Made by a program: the position numbers and the translations under genes. Source: Rhodanobacter sp. MP7CTX1 (GTDB taxonomy: Bacteria > Pseudomonadota > Gammaproteobacteria > Xanthomonadales > Rhodanobacteraceae). From it: DNA of 64,000 bases. Below are positions 25,401 through 34,327 of this stretch, piece by piece. How positions within the stretch are numbered: the first letter of the stretch is position 1; the number at the start of each line of letters is the position of its first letter. The notes under the pieces were generated by a model that was not told where the DNA came from, searched no databases, and saw only the letters and a list, made by a program, of their open reading frames with translations. The stretch lies in contig NZ_JACHCN010000005.1 in the NCBI RefSeq assembly GCF_014205795.1, positions 230,847 through 294,846 of the forward strand, given 5' to 3'.

Positions 25401-26863
25401 AGGGGTGCTTCGGGCAAAGTGACGCCGCGTTGCTTTAGGTAGCTGCGCACCGCACCAATCGAAAAGCCGCGATGCTCGATTCTCGGCAGCTTCGTCGCGT
25501 CGAGCGATTGGGGGATGACGACCTCGAGATAGGTAGTACGGCAGGAAAGAACGACAGCAATCCACGGAAACTGCTCGGTGTCGTGGAGCACCTCCGCCAG
25601 GCGATCCGGCCAGATCGTCTGGCCGTTCTTCTCGTTGAGGGCGTCTATGGCGATCAAAATGCACACGCGCGCCGCCTCTCCCGCTGCATTGAGCGCACCC
25701 AAGAACTGCTTAATCTGCAGATGCCGCGGCAAATCGAGGTCGTTCAGAATTTGGCCCCAGGGCTCCGCATCAGCGAGCTTGCCGCCGAGTACCATCAGAG
25801 CCGGCCTGTCGCGCGCCAGTTGGTAGGCACAGGCGTCGGCGAGAAGATGCGACTTACCGCTACCCGCATCTCCGGAAATCAGCAATGACTTGGCGCCGAG
25901 CAGATCCCAGTGCGGCTGCCGCAACCTGCCAAGAACTTCGCGCAACCGGCCAAGCAGGTTCGAAACGACGCGCGAGTTGCCGCTCGGCTCGCGAGTTCCG
26001 TCAGCTTCGCGCAAAATTCCGTGCCAGTTAAGTGCTGCTGTCGCTGCTATCTCAACGGCACGACGCAGCGTCTCGGCTCGGAGCGGCATCGGGCTCGCTG
26101 CGGCGGCTCTTAATGCCTGCGCCGCAGTTGCGCAAGCCTGTCGGGTGCCCATGTCGTCTGAGACGTTGGCGGGAACAGCCTCCGCAATCGCATTGGCAAA
26201 TTGGCCCAACTCTTCGAAAAACGCCGGCTCCAGCGTTGTCGCCAGAATCGCGCGCCGGATCGGAAGATCTACATGTGTTTCCGGATCGTATCGGTTGCCC
26301 AGGGCCGCCTTCGTCCGTTCGAACGCGGCCTCGAACCACGCTGGTGTCAGAAGTTCGCAGTCGAACCAGAACGCGATCCGACCTGCCGCGCGCGGTTTGT
26401 CGGTCGTGAGCCTCTGCTTGAGCTCGTGCGCCCCCCAGCGCTCAATCTCGATCGTGCGACCTTCGCCGGCCGCCTTGTCTGTCCATTTCTGACACCACTC
26501 GTTCCACTTGGTCAGCGCGGACGCCGTTTTTTTCTTGCGAGCGTCGGCTAAATCGAATGGAAAACACGCTACGAAGCGCGTCATGTTCGGGTGCTTCGCG
26601 AGCGCGATGTCAAGAGATCCGTCTAACGAGCGCAACATGCTGTCGACGTCCCAGTAGTATTTGACCTGCCAGCCGGTCTCCGAGCCGTCCCTCAGTGTCT
26701 CGAAACATTCGGCGCCCGCGTCGCCGCCGCGACCCTTGCGGTCGAATCCCACCCGATTTACCGAAGGCTCGTCGGACGCCAGCTGGCAACACAGTTCCTC
26801 GAATGCGTCCGCTTGCGAACCATGGAGACGGATGTTTTTGAAGTCGATGTTTGGTAGGGACAT
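22403..26863 (-). CDS. STAND NTPase with N-terminal Mrr/Cap4-like nuclease domain (Avs-like anti-phage protein)
   Basis: A 1486-aa protein. The N-terminal about 150 residues look like a restriction-endonuclease fold (FEELCCQLA, RKGRGGDAGAECFETL, GWQVKYY; the D...QxK pattern of Mrr/Cap4-type nucleases). A P-loop ATPase follows with Walker A SGDAGSGKSHLL (about residue 335), Walker B-like CILIAIDALNEKNG (about 410) and an arginine-containing VVLSCRTTYLEV. The remaining about 900 residues are long, helical and repeat-like, as in the sensor part of Avs/STAND proteins. Avs proteins recognise a conserved phage protein through this C-terminal region, oligomerise with ATP and cleave DNA. It is encoded as a single gene, as in several Avs types; the subtype cannot be assigned here. 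Confidence 0.8.
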   Translation of the reverse strand: MSLPNIDFKNIRLHGSQADAFEELCCQLASDEPSVNRVGFDRKGRGGDAGAECFETLRDGSETGWQVKYYWDVDSMLRSLDGSLDIALAKHPNMTRFVACFPFDLADARKKKTASALTKWNEWCQKWTDKAAGEGRTIEIERWGAHELKQRLTTDKPRAAGRIAFWFDCELLTPAWFEAAFERTKAALGNRYDPETHVDLPIRRAILATTLEPAFFEELGQFANAIAEAVPANVSDDMGTRQACATAAQALRAAAASPMPLRAETLRRAVEIAATAALNWHGILREADGTREPSGNSRVVSNLLGRLREVLGRLRQPHWDLLGAKSLLISGDAGSGKSHLLADACAYQLARDRPALMVLGGKLADAEPWGQILNDLDLPRHLQIKQFLGALNAAGEAARVCILIAIDALNEKNGQTIWPDRLAEVLHDTEQFPWIAVVLSCRTTYLEVVIPQSLDATKLPRIEHRGFSIGAVRSYLKQRGVTLPEAPLQADELRTPLFLRIYCDALEIEGEALLARGLGSVTDIFRAYSDAVVRKVHREMGVAPNRRLAHNALAALAGEMADTGRAEIPYERADEIVRAIHDGPELVHDLLFQLESEGLLATEPMYGETVQAVRFTFERIGDHAIAQNLIDRSFSHDPSGLCIPETPLHAALYMDDSQILFGLLEALAIQLPERFGLELPDLSGVPSDVPIERAFRESLQTRRIEAIGERTWELVNEVGGSDLRYGTLIALATEPNHPFNVRHLDAELRGLGMPERDAVWSTYLARKREEPSLLIDWVRSADQAAVPLQRAELTAIQLAWFLTSTNRVLRDKATKALVTLLADRPALAQKIWLHFSTIDDGYVTERIAAALYGAALQGRWSDADLHAASQMLRSTLFAAGAPPTNVLLRDHAAGLIRCAAMRGVLPAEFDISSTQPPYASPWPIEYVSDDTVATFTRMYGNDGALYPDEIASSCDDGDFARYVLDYAVQKWSPALRGTQPLPTYADLRNAWYADFTNVASVEALEAYDTLVAAVAAIHGARPIYGEAKDKLQVAKDVFGEVVGSEIFEDWRARAEYWRDDGMYQSMARRGPAEFNLAWARRWVAWRAHDLGWSQTLHGEFDRGLRSGRTDHGIERIGKKYQWLALYELVARMGDNLEPLLDEREDGPERLRNIDPSMLRERTEDDGWRQFNEASFWIAPSPKLEAQSPAETLAWLHSSDAILDGVENVEVTNGDDGQRWLVLTGFENWRGGPEHARCDAWRRVGCVVVRATDRDSLLSLLGGLQMIEHHAMPIAAGGGFHMHLGEHPWAWPDPEETDGWIVNWRPRGLLWDTPGIPVRPPTAEYMAETGGYDYSIERTINLNLPAGWLMKALGLRLSDGRSIEYRNDADEVVFMDPSVARAGRSAALIERAAFLDLLAREGLVAIWAVAGEKNAYGKPQGEGFGGRHTYTRVFYSKGAEIQALSRANHFDEPTTHQLAAFLEMSDTEHEDDDDDFEVDTIRTSADD

Positions 26864-27155
26864 TGCCTGGCTTTTCGACTCTAGTGAACGTTCAATTTAA
26901 GGCAACGAGAAGGAAGCGCAACCAATTCCGTCCTGCATTTGGCGTAAATTTTGTCCGTACCTGCCAGAACTCCTTGATAAAGATCAAGGCAAAAATGGAC
27001 AGTGAAATGGTCTTTCGGTCTCTCCTGGTAGGCCCGGCACCGAGCCGGGCCTGGCTGTCGCACGCGACACCGCCCTCCCTACCGATGACCCATGAGCATT
27101 CGGTGCAGGCCTTTTGATACTTCGTAAACGGGAACACCCACTCATTTACCCCGCG

Positions 27156-27884
27156 CTAGTCTTCCACCGCTGGTGAAAACAGCACGGTATTTCTCGTCGG
27201 TGAGTAGAGGGCGCCTTGCCGTGCGGCAAGTTCGAGTTGTTCTCGTTCCCAACCGGATTTGGAGAGCTGTGCGATGACATCGGGGGTGAGCGCTACTGCA
27301 TCTTCCTGACCGAACACATCCCCGATTTTGCGTGCGATCGGTCTCAATGCCTCCAAAAACGGACGCAGCTGATCTAGCGGAAACCCGGCGATGGCTCGCG
27401 AACCAATTTCCGGGTGCTCGGTTTCGACGACGAAAAATTGCCCGCGCAGTTCGAAAGTTCCGTCCCACATGATTTCGATGCGCGACGGGAGATCCCGGAC
27501 CTGTGGGGACTGGCGCTTGCCTCGCCAGACCAAACAGACGGCCCGGTCATGTAGGGGTTCGAGCATCCACGCATCGCCAATGCCCGTTGAGAACAATACA
27601 AAAGGCTGGGTCCTCGTTGCTTCTGGGCCCGTGCGAACGATCCGCACTTCGCCGGCTAACTCGGCTATAACGATCGCTTCGATCTCGGCGATGATTCCCC
27701 GAACGGACACGGTTTTCTCGGTCTCGTCCAGACACTGGATGACATGGTTCCAATGGTCATAGCCCGCACTCTGAGCAATACGATCGAGTAGCGCAACATG
27801 GGACCCGGCACCCTCACGCTGAAGGCGCTTAGCTTGCTTCTTAAGGGTTTTGACTTTGGATGGGTAGGTCGGGATGAACTTCAT
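27156..27884 (-). CDS. Hypothetical protein with 'glyoxalase-superfamily' type N-terminal helical region
   Basis: A 242-aa protein. The first 50 residues (LKKQAKRLQREGAGSHVALLDRIAQSAGYDHWNHVIQC) match a helical segment frequent in plasmid and island proteins annotated as glyoxalase-related. The rest is unassigned, with one stretch (FPLDQLRPFLEALRPIARKIG) suggesting a helical C-terminal region. There is no metal-binding pattern typical of true glyoxalases. Its position among accessory genes of the transposon fits a mobile-element housekeeping gene of unknown role. Confidence 0.55.
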   Translation of the reverse strand: MKFIPTYPSKVKTLKKQAKRLQREGAGSHVALLDRIAQSAGYDHWNHVIQCLDETEKTVSVRGIIAEIEAIVIAELAGEVRIVRTGPEATRTQPFVLFSTGIGDAWMLEPLHDRAVCLVWRGKRQSPQVRDLPSRIEIMWDGTFELRGQFFVVETEHPEIGSRAIAGFPLDQLRPFLEALRPIARKIGDVFGQEDAVALTPDVIAQLSKSGWEREQLELAARQGALYSPTRNTVLFSPAVED

Positions 27885-28145
27885 GACTGACTCCTTCTGC
27901 GGGCAAACGCCAGGTGCTCACTGCCCAGATTCGCCACAGGGAGGGAATCAGACGAAGTCAGGATGTATATCGTCCCGCGAGGGTTTGCCAGGGTGAGCAG
28001 CAGGCGCCGATCCCGCCTGAACGAAATATACCAAAGCAACGCCTAATGTCTATGGTGCTGAGCACACGGAGGGGCCCTATTTGATCGACAGCTCGTCCAA
28101 TTCGGGGTCCGCCGCGTACCGTTAGTCGAAGCCGGGGGGAGATAG

Positions 28146-28382
28146 ATGAAGTTTGATGATCTTCAAAAGGCCGCAGTTGGCAACTGCTTGGTTCGCATCC
28201 GTAGCGTGCACGTTGAGCTTTCGGGCGTCGCAGGTCGGATTGGTTCGTGGGAGATCTACCGATTGCCTTGGCACCAGAGAAAGCTACCGGTGCACATGGG
28301 TGAAACCGACGTGCAGACGAGTGAGAGCCTCGCAGCTGGAACAGCGCGGACTATTGCAACATTATTTGCAGTGGCATTCTGA
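28146..28382 (+). CDS. Small hypothetical protein
   Basis: A 78-aa frame starting ATGAAGTTTGATGATC, with GGGGGAGA a few bases upstream as ribosome binding site. No domain is recognised. The good ribosome binding site is the main support. Confidence 0.4.
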   Translation: MKFDDLQKAAVGNCLVRIRSVHVELSGVAGRIGSWEIYRLPWHQRKLPVHMGETDVQTSESLAAGTARTIATLFAVAF

Positions 28383-28713
28383 AACCGTCGAACAAGTACA
28401 GATGCCGCCGATGCCGCCCACAGCTATCTCGAGTGACGAATCAGTCAGCATGCCAACTGTCCCCCAGAGCTTTTGCTGGCACGCCTCGGTGCTCTCACGC
28501 CGAGAGTGATGCCGTACCGAGCATCAACCAAACGGTGAGATGCCGTTCGTTAGGGCTGTCTTAATCCTTGAGACCCCGCCGTGGTTAACTTTCCGCGCCT
28601 AGGTGATCGCTTGCCGGCCGGAACTCACGCGCGCTGCATACCTGGGCTACAGACAGCGCTCGCTAGACGAATGCTGCTGCGAGACGGCGACCAACTGCAA
28701 CGCGGGTACGCAG
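28383..28713. other. Intergenic region, nothing recognised
   Basis: No convincing gene. It presumably carries the promoter of the HAD-domain gene that starts at 28714. Confidence 0.4.
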
Positions 28714-29241
28714 ATGAATACTCAGCCCATCATTCTATTTCTAGAGCTCGAATGCGTGGTCTATAGCGACCTTGGGTTACGCCGGATCGACGCACATGAG
28801 CGAGAGTCCGCGCCTTCTTTCGGGAAGAGCGCCGTATTCTCCAACGCAGAAGTGTTCGCCGAGATCATCGCGCCTTACTCTGATCGCATGGAGATCGTGA
28901 TCACCGATTGGGCTGCGGTGCACTCGCCGCTGGCGGATTTCTGCCGACGCCTTCCCGAGTCCGTCGCGGCACGGGTTGTCGATTCTCTTTATCTGGAAGA
29001 GTTAACCGACTCCTCCTGGAGTGACTATCACTCTGCGCTCGCCACGCGCTATGCGTGCATCCAATTGTGGCTGGCTCGTCGTCGACCTAACCGCAGGCAT
29101 GACTGGCTCGCCCTTGACATGGGACGTCAGCTGGATGATTGGCCGAATGAGGAGATGAGGCATTTGGTCTGTGGATCGCTGTCCTATCCGAACATTCGGC
29201 AGCAGCTTGCTGACTCGCTCAGGGAGCAATGTAGGGCCTGA
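28714..29241 (+). CDS. HAD-domain-containing hypothetical protein
   Basis: A 175-aa protein starting MNTQPIILFLELECVVYSD, which resembles the first strand and loop of HAD-like phosphatases (usually hhhhDxDG/E), followed by IVITDWAAVHSPL as a likely second motif and WLALDM near the C-terminus as the third. The nucleophile Asp is not conserved: the first loop reads LELECV. The protein may thus be a non-catalytic HAD relative. ATG 28714 begins the conserved region. It is followed by another small accessory gene. Confidence 0.55.
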   Translation: MNTQPIILFLELECVVYSDLGLRRIDAHERESAPSFGKSAVFSNAEVFAEIIAPYSDRMEIVITDWAAVHSPLADFCRRLPESVAARVVDSLYLEELTDSSWSDYHSALATRYACIQLWLARRRPNRRHDWLALDMGRQLDDWPNEEMRHLVCGSLSYPNIRQQLADSLREQCRA

Positions 29242-29321
29242 TCCCTTTGCCAACCGTTAGATAACAGATGCCTTCGGTGCTGCCCAGCACCCCGTAATGA
29301 CCTTAAATCTTTCCAGGAGCT

Positions 29322-29645
29322 ATGCCGATGACCTCCGACCCTCCAAAACTGGACCTGCTCGACTGCGGCTTGTACATCAGCTACATGAACTACTTCGCGA
29401 CGGGCGAAGGAGCCACATCGTGCGTCGCCGTGGGAAGTTCTCGCAGGCACGCGGAAGTCGTGCTCAAGAAGCGCATAGACGAATACTTCCATCGAGGGGT
29501 AGAAACAGCGCCCATCGATCGGGAAATGGATGAGGACGCCCGTAGAATGCTCGCCCGTGTTCCCGACGATGTGAAAGACTCTCTACGGCTAATGCCTCGT
29601 GGCGCGGGGCACTATTTCTCGGAGTTTTACTACAACTTATCGTGA
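29322..29645 (+). CDS. Hypothetical protein
   Basis: A 107-aa protein with AGGAG five bases before ATG 29322. The sequence (CGLYISYMNYFATGEGATSCVAVGSSRRHAEVVLKKRIDEYFHRGVE) reads as a compact alpha/beta fold. No family is named. It follows the HAD-like gene in the same direction and is probably part of the same accessory cluster. Confidence 0.5.
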   Translation: MPMTSDPPKLDLLDCGLYISYMNYFATGEGATSCVAVGSSRRHAEVVLKKRIDEYFHRGVETAPIDREMDEDARRMLARVPDDVKDSLRLMPRGAGHYFSEFYYNLS

Positions 29646-29652
29646 TACAGGC

Positions 29653-29931
29653 TCAGTGCGAACGCCTTGGATCTGACCCAGACGCGGATTGATACAGGTC
29701 GATCAGCTGATAGATCTCTTCCACCTGCGCCGTTAAGTCCCTCGCCAATTTTTTCACGTTCGGATTAGTGTCCCACGGGTTTTCTGCATGAACCGACGCA
29801 TGCTTACTCTTACTGGACACGGGTGGTCGCAGCGGATGCAGACGATGCCATGGCCATAGCCAGGGGCGGTAAGGGGTGGTGCCATTGAGATCGCCGAGTG
29901 AGAGGCCTTTTCTTCGTACGTGGCCGACCAC
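29653..29931 (-). CDS. Small hypothetical protein
   Basis: A 92-codon frame whose C-terminal part (NPWDTNPNVKKLARDLTAQVEEIYQLIDLYQS) forms a believable amphipathic helix. It is convergent with the previous gene. The start is uncertain and no family is recognised. Confidence 0.3.
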   Translation of the reverse strand: MVGHVRRKGLSLGDLNGTTPYRPWLWPWHRLHPLRPPVSSKSKHASVHAENPWDTNPNVKKLARDLTAQVEEIYQLIDLYQSASGSDPRRSH

Positions 29932-30071
29932 CAGTTCGATTTACCACTAAAGATCGCTTGGCTGATTCTAGCAATAGAAAATCCAACACAATGTCACGCT
30001 CAAATCGTGGTTTACTAGTAGCCCGGTATCTTATTTAGATCGCGAAATGCGCGAACTCCTAGGTTGGATGC

Positions 30072-31562
30072 ATGCTACACAACCTGCCAAACCTCGCTCA
30101 CGACCAGACGTTGTATAGCTGGTGCGGACTGGTGCACGCGTGGAATGGGTTGAGCGCAATAGCCACCAGCCAAGAGCTGTTTGGTTCGAGCTTCGCGGCC
30201 CTCATGCACGACTTCCCGGCTAACCTCGCAGCGCTCAACACGCGTACAGGAGGGCACCTAGGATCTCCGCGCAGACTTGCTCTGAACCACACGCTTCTCG
30301 GCTATTTTTTGCCGCTCGTTCACGTTGACCTGGCAGCGGCAGTACTGAGGCGCACCCGTGAAGGAGCGATGCCAGAACTGAAGATGAAGCTGGGAATTAC
30401 TGCCAGCCGCATAGGCGGGCATCATCCCCTCAAGGGATGCCCTGCCTGCTTCGATGAAGACGAGGCAGCCACTGGCTTTGCCTATTGGCATGTGCCACAC
30501 CAATTCCCTTCGGTGATGGTTTGCCAAAGACACCAACGTCCTCTGGTGATTGCTTGGGATCCGGTCACTCCCGTACACCGGCGTGGCTGGCTCCTGCCGA
30601 GAGGAGGACTGGCCAGACATTGGATCGATATCCCTGTCGACGGCAGTATGCAAATGGAGCGCCTGATGCGTTTGGCCGCATTCTCGGGCGCCTTCAGCAC
30701 GCTGCCTCCGGGCTCCATTGAGAGCGCTCTCTTGGCAAAAACCTACCAAGGCGCTTTGCGCGGGAGAGGTATAGCAACTGCAAACGGCAGCCTCAGGCTC
30801 TCTGCACTGATCCAACTAACACGATCGCACTACTCTGGCGTCGAGACCGTACCGGGATTTGAGGCGCTTCAGGCGGTAACTCCCGACTGGCCCGGCTTGG
30901 CCGGGGCACTCACACGGCGCAAGCCGCGGCCAGGTCACCCGCTCAAGCATCTATTGTTGATTTCTATGCTGTTCGAAAGCTGGGATGACTTTCTTTCCGC
31001 CTACGATGAAAGCAGGACCTCTACCGAACCGCCTGCCAGCCCCGCCGCCGAAGAGCCCGACCCATCCCGGACTGAAGCGTTCTACAAACTCGTTTCGAAT
31101 GGGAAGTCCATCCGCTGTGCTTCGACCGAACTGGGTATCGACACTTCGACGGGAGTGAAGTGGGCGCAGCGACTCGGCCTCCAGTATGTGACCCGTACTA
31201 AAACTTTCTCCGAGGATAAGAAAGCCACGGCCAGAAAAATGCTGCGCGCCGGAAACGATGCGATCGTCGTGTGCGAAGCATTGGGTCTATCACGCGCCAC
31301 GATCGATCGATTGCTTACCTCTGAAAGCGATCTTCTCTACGCATGGAAAGTCGCTCGCTTCGTCGCTCGCCGCAAAGCAGCCCGACGCCGATTCAAACAG
31401 GTCGTAAAACAGAACCCAGGGCTCGTGACCGGGCAGATCCGGCGGCTACCTGACAACTGCTATATGTGGCTGTACCGGAACGATCGGGACTGGTTACGCG
31501 AGCAGCTGCCGGCGATCTGGCGAGAGAGCCCCATGAACATCGCCTGCGCTGCCCGCTCATGA
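30072..31562 (+). CDS. tnsD: TniQ/TnsD family target-selection protein (long form)
   Basis: A 496-aa protein, close to the 508 aa of Tn7 TnsD. The N-terminal TniQ domain is followed by a zinc-binding pattern CPACFDEDEAATGFAYWHVPHQFPSVMVCQRH (about residues 122-155) and a C-terminal region with helix-turn-helix-like segments (SIRCASTELGIDTSTGVKWAQRLGL and AIVVCEALGLSRATIDRLL). TnsD binds the 3' end of glmS and recruits TnsC and TnsAB. The presence of an element end exactly downstream of glmS supports this role. It overlaps the second tniQ gene by four bases and, unlike in Tn7, is encoded convergently to tnsABC. Confidence 0.88.
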   Translation: MLHNLPNLAHDQTLYSWCGLVHAWNGLSAIATSQELFGSSFAALMHDFPANLAALNTRTGGHLGSPRRLALNHTLLGYFLPLVHVDLAAAVLRRTREGAMPELKMKLGITASRIGGHHPLKGCPACFDEDEAATGFAYWHVPHQFPSVMVCQRHQRPLVIAWDPVTPVHRRGWLLPRGGLARHWIDIPVDGSMQMERLMRLAAFSGAFSTLPPGSIESALLAKTYQGALRGRGIATANGSLRLSALIQLTRSHYSGVETVPGFEALQAVTPDWPGLAGALTRRKPRPGHPLKHLLLISMLFESWDDFLSAYDESRTSTEPPASPAAEEPDPSRTEAFYKLVSNGKSIRCASTELGIDTSTGVKWAQRLGLQYVTRTKTFSEDKKATARKMLRAGNDAIVVCEALGLSRATIDRLLTSESDLLYAWKVARFVARRKAARRRFKQVVKQNPGLVTGQIRRLPDNCYMWLYRNDRDWLREQLPAIWRESPMNIACAARS

Positions 31563-32818
31563 CCGCTATCGGTTACATGCCCCTGCTGAAGGCAGGCGCG
31601 ACTCTATACAGTGCGGTAGTGATCCATAGTCGGATGTTTCAATCATCCAGCTTTACCTCTTCCCTTCACGCGATATATGGCCAGGATATAAAGAACCACG
31701 CAATGAGTCTTCTTGGATCTGGAGTTGGCGAGGCCGCTAAACGTATATTCGGGCCTACGGCTTCCCAGCGGCAGGTGCTCGAACAGCACACTCTTTTTGG
31801 TGCCTACTCGCGCGCAATGGCGCCTCAGGTCGCAAGCACCTTGGCTGGACAGCTAATCGCGGGCAACGGTGGGAAATTCCGCTCGGCCTTCCGCGGCCAT
31901 AGGGGACGGCAGATCCCGAGACTCGCGACCACGTGCATGCGATCGTGCGAAAAATGCATTGCAGAAGACATTAGCCTGCAAGGCTTTGCGTCATGGCACG
32001 TGCTTCATTTACTGCCATCCATAGGACACTGCCCCTATCATGGCGAGCCGCTTCGTGATGAAGCCAAGAGAGAGCGCGCTGGTGGACTTTTGCCTTTATC
32101 TCTCCCGGGAGAGCGACCCTCAACGGTAACCAGCATTGAGGCGATGAACCTTCCGGTTTCGGATGGATACGCCGCCTACTTGCGGCTCTGGATCGAAGCC
32201 TTCGAGGGAAATCTGACAGGCATAGCTCCTGATCTGTGGATGCTGGTCATGGACGCCGTCGTCCGTCGCTTCGGCACCATCGCTCATGCTTCTGAGAAAA
32301 TATCTGGAACCATCCAGAAGTCGTGGGGCGTGCCGCTCGTTGAGGTCGCCAGCGCCCTGGGGATTGCTGATGGCCCACTTTTCGTTCAGGCCGAGCTGGA
32401 GCAACGAGTTCAGGCGAGCTATGTCGCCTCTCGCCTTGTTATCTGCGGAGCCCTTGATGAACTGAAAATCAGTCCGCCGAGATGCGATAGCTCGCCCTGG
32501 CACTCTCCCTTAGAACTGGCGCCGGTTGCGCCATTTGGCTCTTGGCTGACGCCTCAAACACAAGCCGAATTGCGCAGGCTCGTTATAGATGCCAACTTTC
32601 CACCGGCGCTGTTTCGAACGATGACTGAAGATTTGGACATCCACGAAGTTGACGAGCGATTGCATCTGAATCATTTAGTCCTCGGAAAGTTCTTTCAGAC
32701 CCTCCCTGATGAACTTCTCGACCGGATGTCCAAGGAGCAGAGTTGGGACCGATCGTCGTGGCTAAAAAAAGAGATCCGGCGCCGGGAAGTGGCTTGGTCG
32801 CTTAGTGAGCGGCAATGA
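31559..32818 (+). CDS. Second TniQ-family protein (short form)
   Basis: A 419-aa protein of the TniQ family: N-terminal GYMPLLKAGATLYSAVVIHSR, zinc motif CMRSCEKCIAEDISLQGFASWHVLHLLPSIGHCPYHGEPL (about 125-165), then a helical C-terminus. The start at ATG 31559 overlaps the stop of the long tniQ gene, so both are made together. A second TniQ protein could direct insertion to a different target, replace TnsE as a plasmid-directed selector, or partner with the first protein. No Cas genes are visible, so it is not evidently an RNA-guided adaptor. The end lies 24 bp from the end of convergent tnsC. Confidence 0.85.
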   Translation: MTAIGYMPLLKAGATLYSAVVIHSRMFQSSSFTSSLHAIYGQDIKNHAMSLLGSGVGEAAKRIFGPTASQRQVLEQHTLFGAYSRAMAPQVASTLAGQLIAGNGGKFRSAFRGHRGRQIPRLATTCMRSCEKCIAEDISLQGFASWHVLHLLPSIGHCPYHGEPLRDEAKRERAGGLLPLSLPGERPSTVTSIEAMNLPVSDGYAAYLRLWIEAFEGNLTGIAPDLWMLVMDAVVRRFGTIAHASEKISGTIQKSWGVPLVEVASALGIADGPLFVQAELEQRVQASYVASRLVICGALDELKISPPRCDSSPWHSPLELAPVAPFGSWLTPQTQAELRRLVIDANFPPALFRTMTEDLDIHEVDERLHLNHLVLGKFFQTLPDELLDRMSKEQSWDRSSWLKKEIRRREVAWSLSERQ

Positions 32819-32842
32819 ACTCCAGGGGGACCCTCGACCGAA

Positions 32843-34327
32843 TCAGCGCAGCTTCGGCGGAGCGCGCCCACCACTCGTTAGAAGGGGCTCTTGCGCCCCC
32901 TCAAATCCAGCGTATATCTCCATTTTAAGTTCGTAGGCTCTCAGGTCGTCAGGGTTTAAGTGGTTTGCCTTTTCCATTCTTTTCGCCGCAGCCTTCTCCT
33001 TCGCTTTCATGTCTCTCTCAAGTTTTGCCCGTATCGGATCCATTTGCTCCGACACCCCCCTCTCACCCTCAGCCGAAGCCTTTGGCCCCGCCGCGTTAGG
33101 CTCGCCTGACTCAGATCGGCAAACGGCCACTTTCGCGGGAATGTCGATGAAGCGTTGAAGCGATGTCGCGCCAGAAATCTGGGAAGCAATAGCGAGAAGC
33201 CCTTTACCTCGCGACGTCGTGCCTGCCGCCAACAAATCGGCATGAGTCACGCACGTACGATCGCCTCCCCGACGCAGAGCGATGCGCTGAGCTTCGACCC
33301 ATATCGGACCAAATAGCCCTGGAACACCGGCCGACATCCCGAAAGTGGCCTCGATAATTTCAGTCATCGGCGGGGCTTCGTCACAAAGCATGAACTGACA
33401 CATCTTAGGAACATAGTCTTTGGACCACCAGTCTTCGCCGGAAGAGGCCGCAGGTATCAGCTCGTAGTAACCGACTGTGGAGAAACGTCGCACGTTTTGG
33501 GACACCGTTTCCAGCCGAACGAATGCCTGCGGGTTTCCCAGAAGCATTACAGGAATACCTAGATTCATGACGCTTAGAAAAAATAGGATAAAGCTGCGCT
33601 GCCACACACTTTGATCAAAGTTATCCTGCTGGTTCTCATCGATGACCAACATCCCGACACGATGATTCGAGAGGGTCTTGTGAACAAGCAAGAGCGCCGC
33701 ATCCAGGTTACGGAGCTTGCGAAGCGTTTCGGAGTAGTCCGTTCCCAGCAGCGCATCCAAGCCCTCGACGATGCGCGCAAGCAACCCTCCCGGGGTACCG
33801 TTGAAAGGCGCGTCGATGACCAAATAGAGAACTTGTGTCAGGGATGACCATCCGCATACTTCGCTTTTGCTGTGAACGACCACCTGCTGGGGAGCAATGG
33901 CTTCTAATATTCTTTCCGACCCGACTGACTTTCCCATGCCCGTGATAGCCGAGAGAATCCCACCGCCGGCCCGCTTACGGAGCGACTGAAGGTGCACCTT
34001 TTCCATATTATCTGCCAAAGCCAGAGCGTTAATCCGACACTGCTCGGCCACCGATAGCGGATTGCGGGCCATCAGTCCACCTCGAAGCATGCTTTGAACG
34101 CTATCGGCGAAGTCGAGAATGAGTCGGCTTGGGCAGTAGTGTTGATCGGCTTGACTGAGCAAAGTGGTACGGTACTCCGGAGGGAGCGAACGCCAATCTA
34201 TGGCCTTCAAGGGCTCATGCTTCAGAGCGGCTGGTAACTTGGCGAATGTCAGAAAAGGCGCCGCTGCCTCTAGGAGGGGGTTGGGACCATTGATCAGCTC
34301 AGGATGAACAAGGTTTAGCGCACTCAT
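32843..34327 (-). CDS. tnsC: TnsC-like AAA+ transposition regulator
   Basis: A 494-aa ATPase. Walker A in ILSAITGMGKSVGS (about residue 130) and Walker B GMLVIDENQ (about 225) are clear, as is the sensor-1-like VMLLGNPQAF. TnsC links the target selector (TnsD/TniQ) to the TnsAB transposase and forms ATP-dependent filaments on DNA. ATG 34327 overlaps the tnsB stop by four bases, so tnsA-tnsB-tnsC form one coupled operon. The basic and glutamate-rich C-terminus (about 420-490) probably contacts TnsA/TnsB. Confidence 0.9.
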   Translation of the reverse strand: MSALNLVHPELINGPNPLLEAAAPFLTFAKLPAALKHEPLKAIDWRSLPPEYRTTLLSQADQHYCPSRLILDFADSVQSMLRGGLMARNPLSVAEQCRINALALADNMEKVHLQSLRKRAGGGILSAITGMGKSVGSERILEAIAPQQVVVHSKSEVCGWSSLTQVLYLVIDAPFNGTPGGLLARIVEGLDALLGTDYSETLRKLRNLDAALLLVHKTLSNHRVGMLVIDENQQDNFDQSVWQRSFILFFLSVMNLGIPVMLLGNPQAFVRLETVSQNVRRFSTVGYYELIPAASSGEDWWSKDYVPKMCQFMLCDEAPPMTEIIEATFGMSAGVPGLFGPIWVEAQRIALRRGGDRTCVTHADLLAAGTTSRGKGLLAIASQISGATSLQRFIDIPAKVAVCRSESGEPNAAGPKASAEGERGVSEQMDPIRAKLERDMKAKEKAAAKRMEKANHLNPDDLRAYELKMEIYAGFEGAQEPLLTSGGRAPPKLR

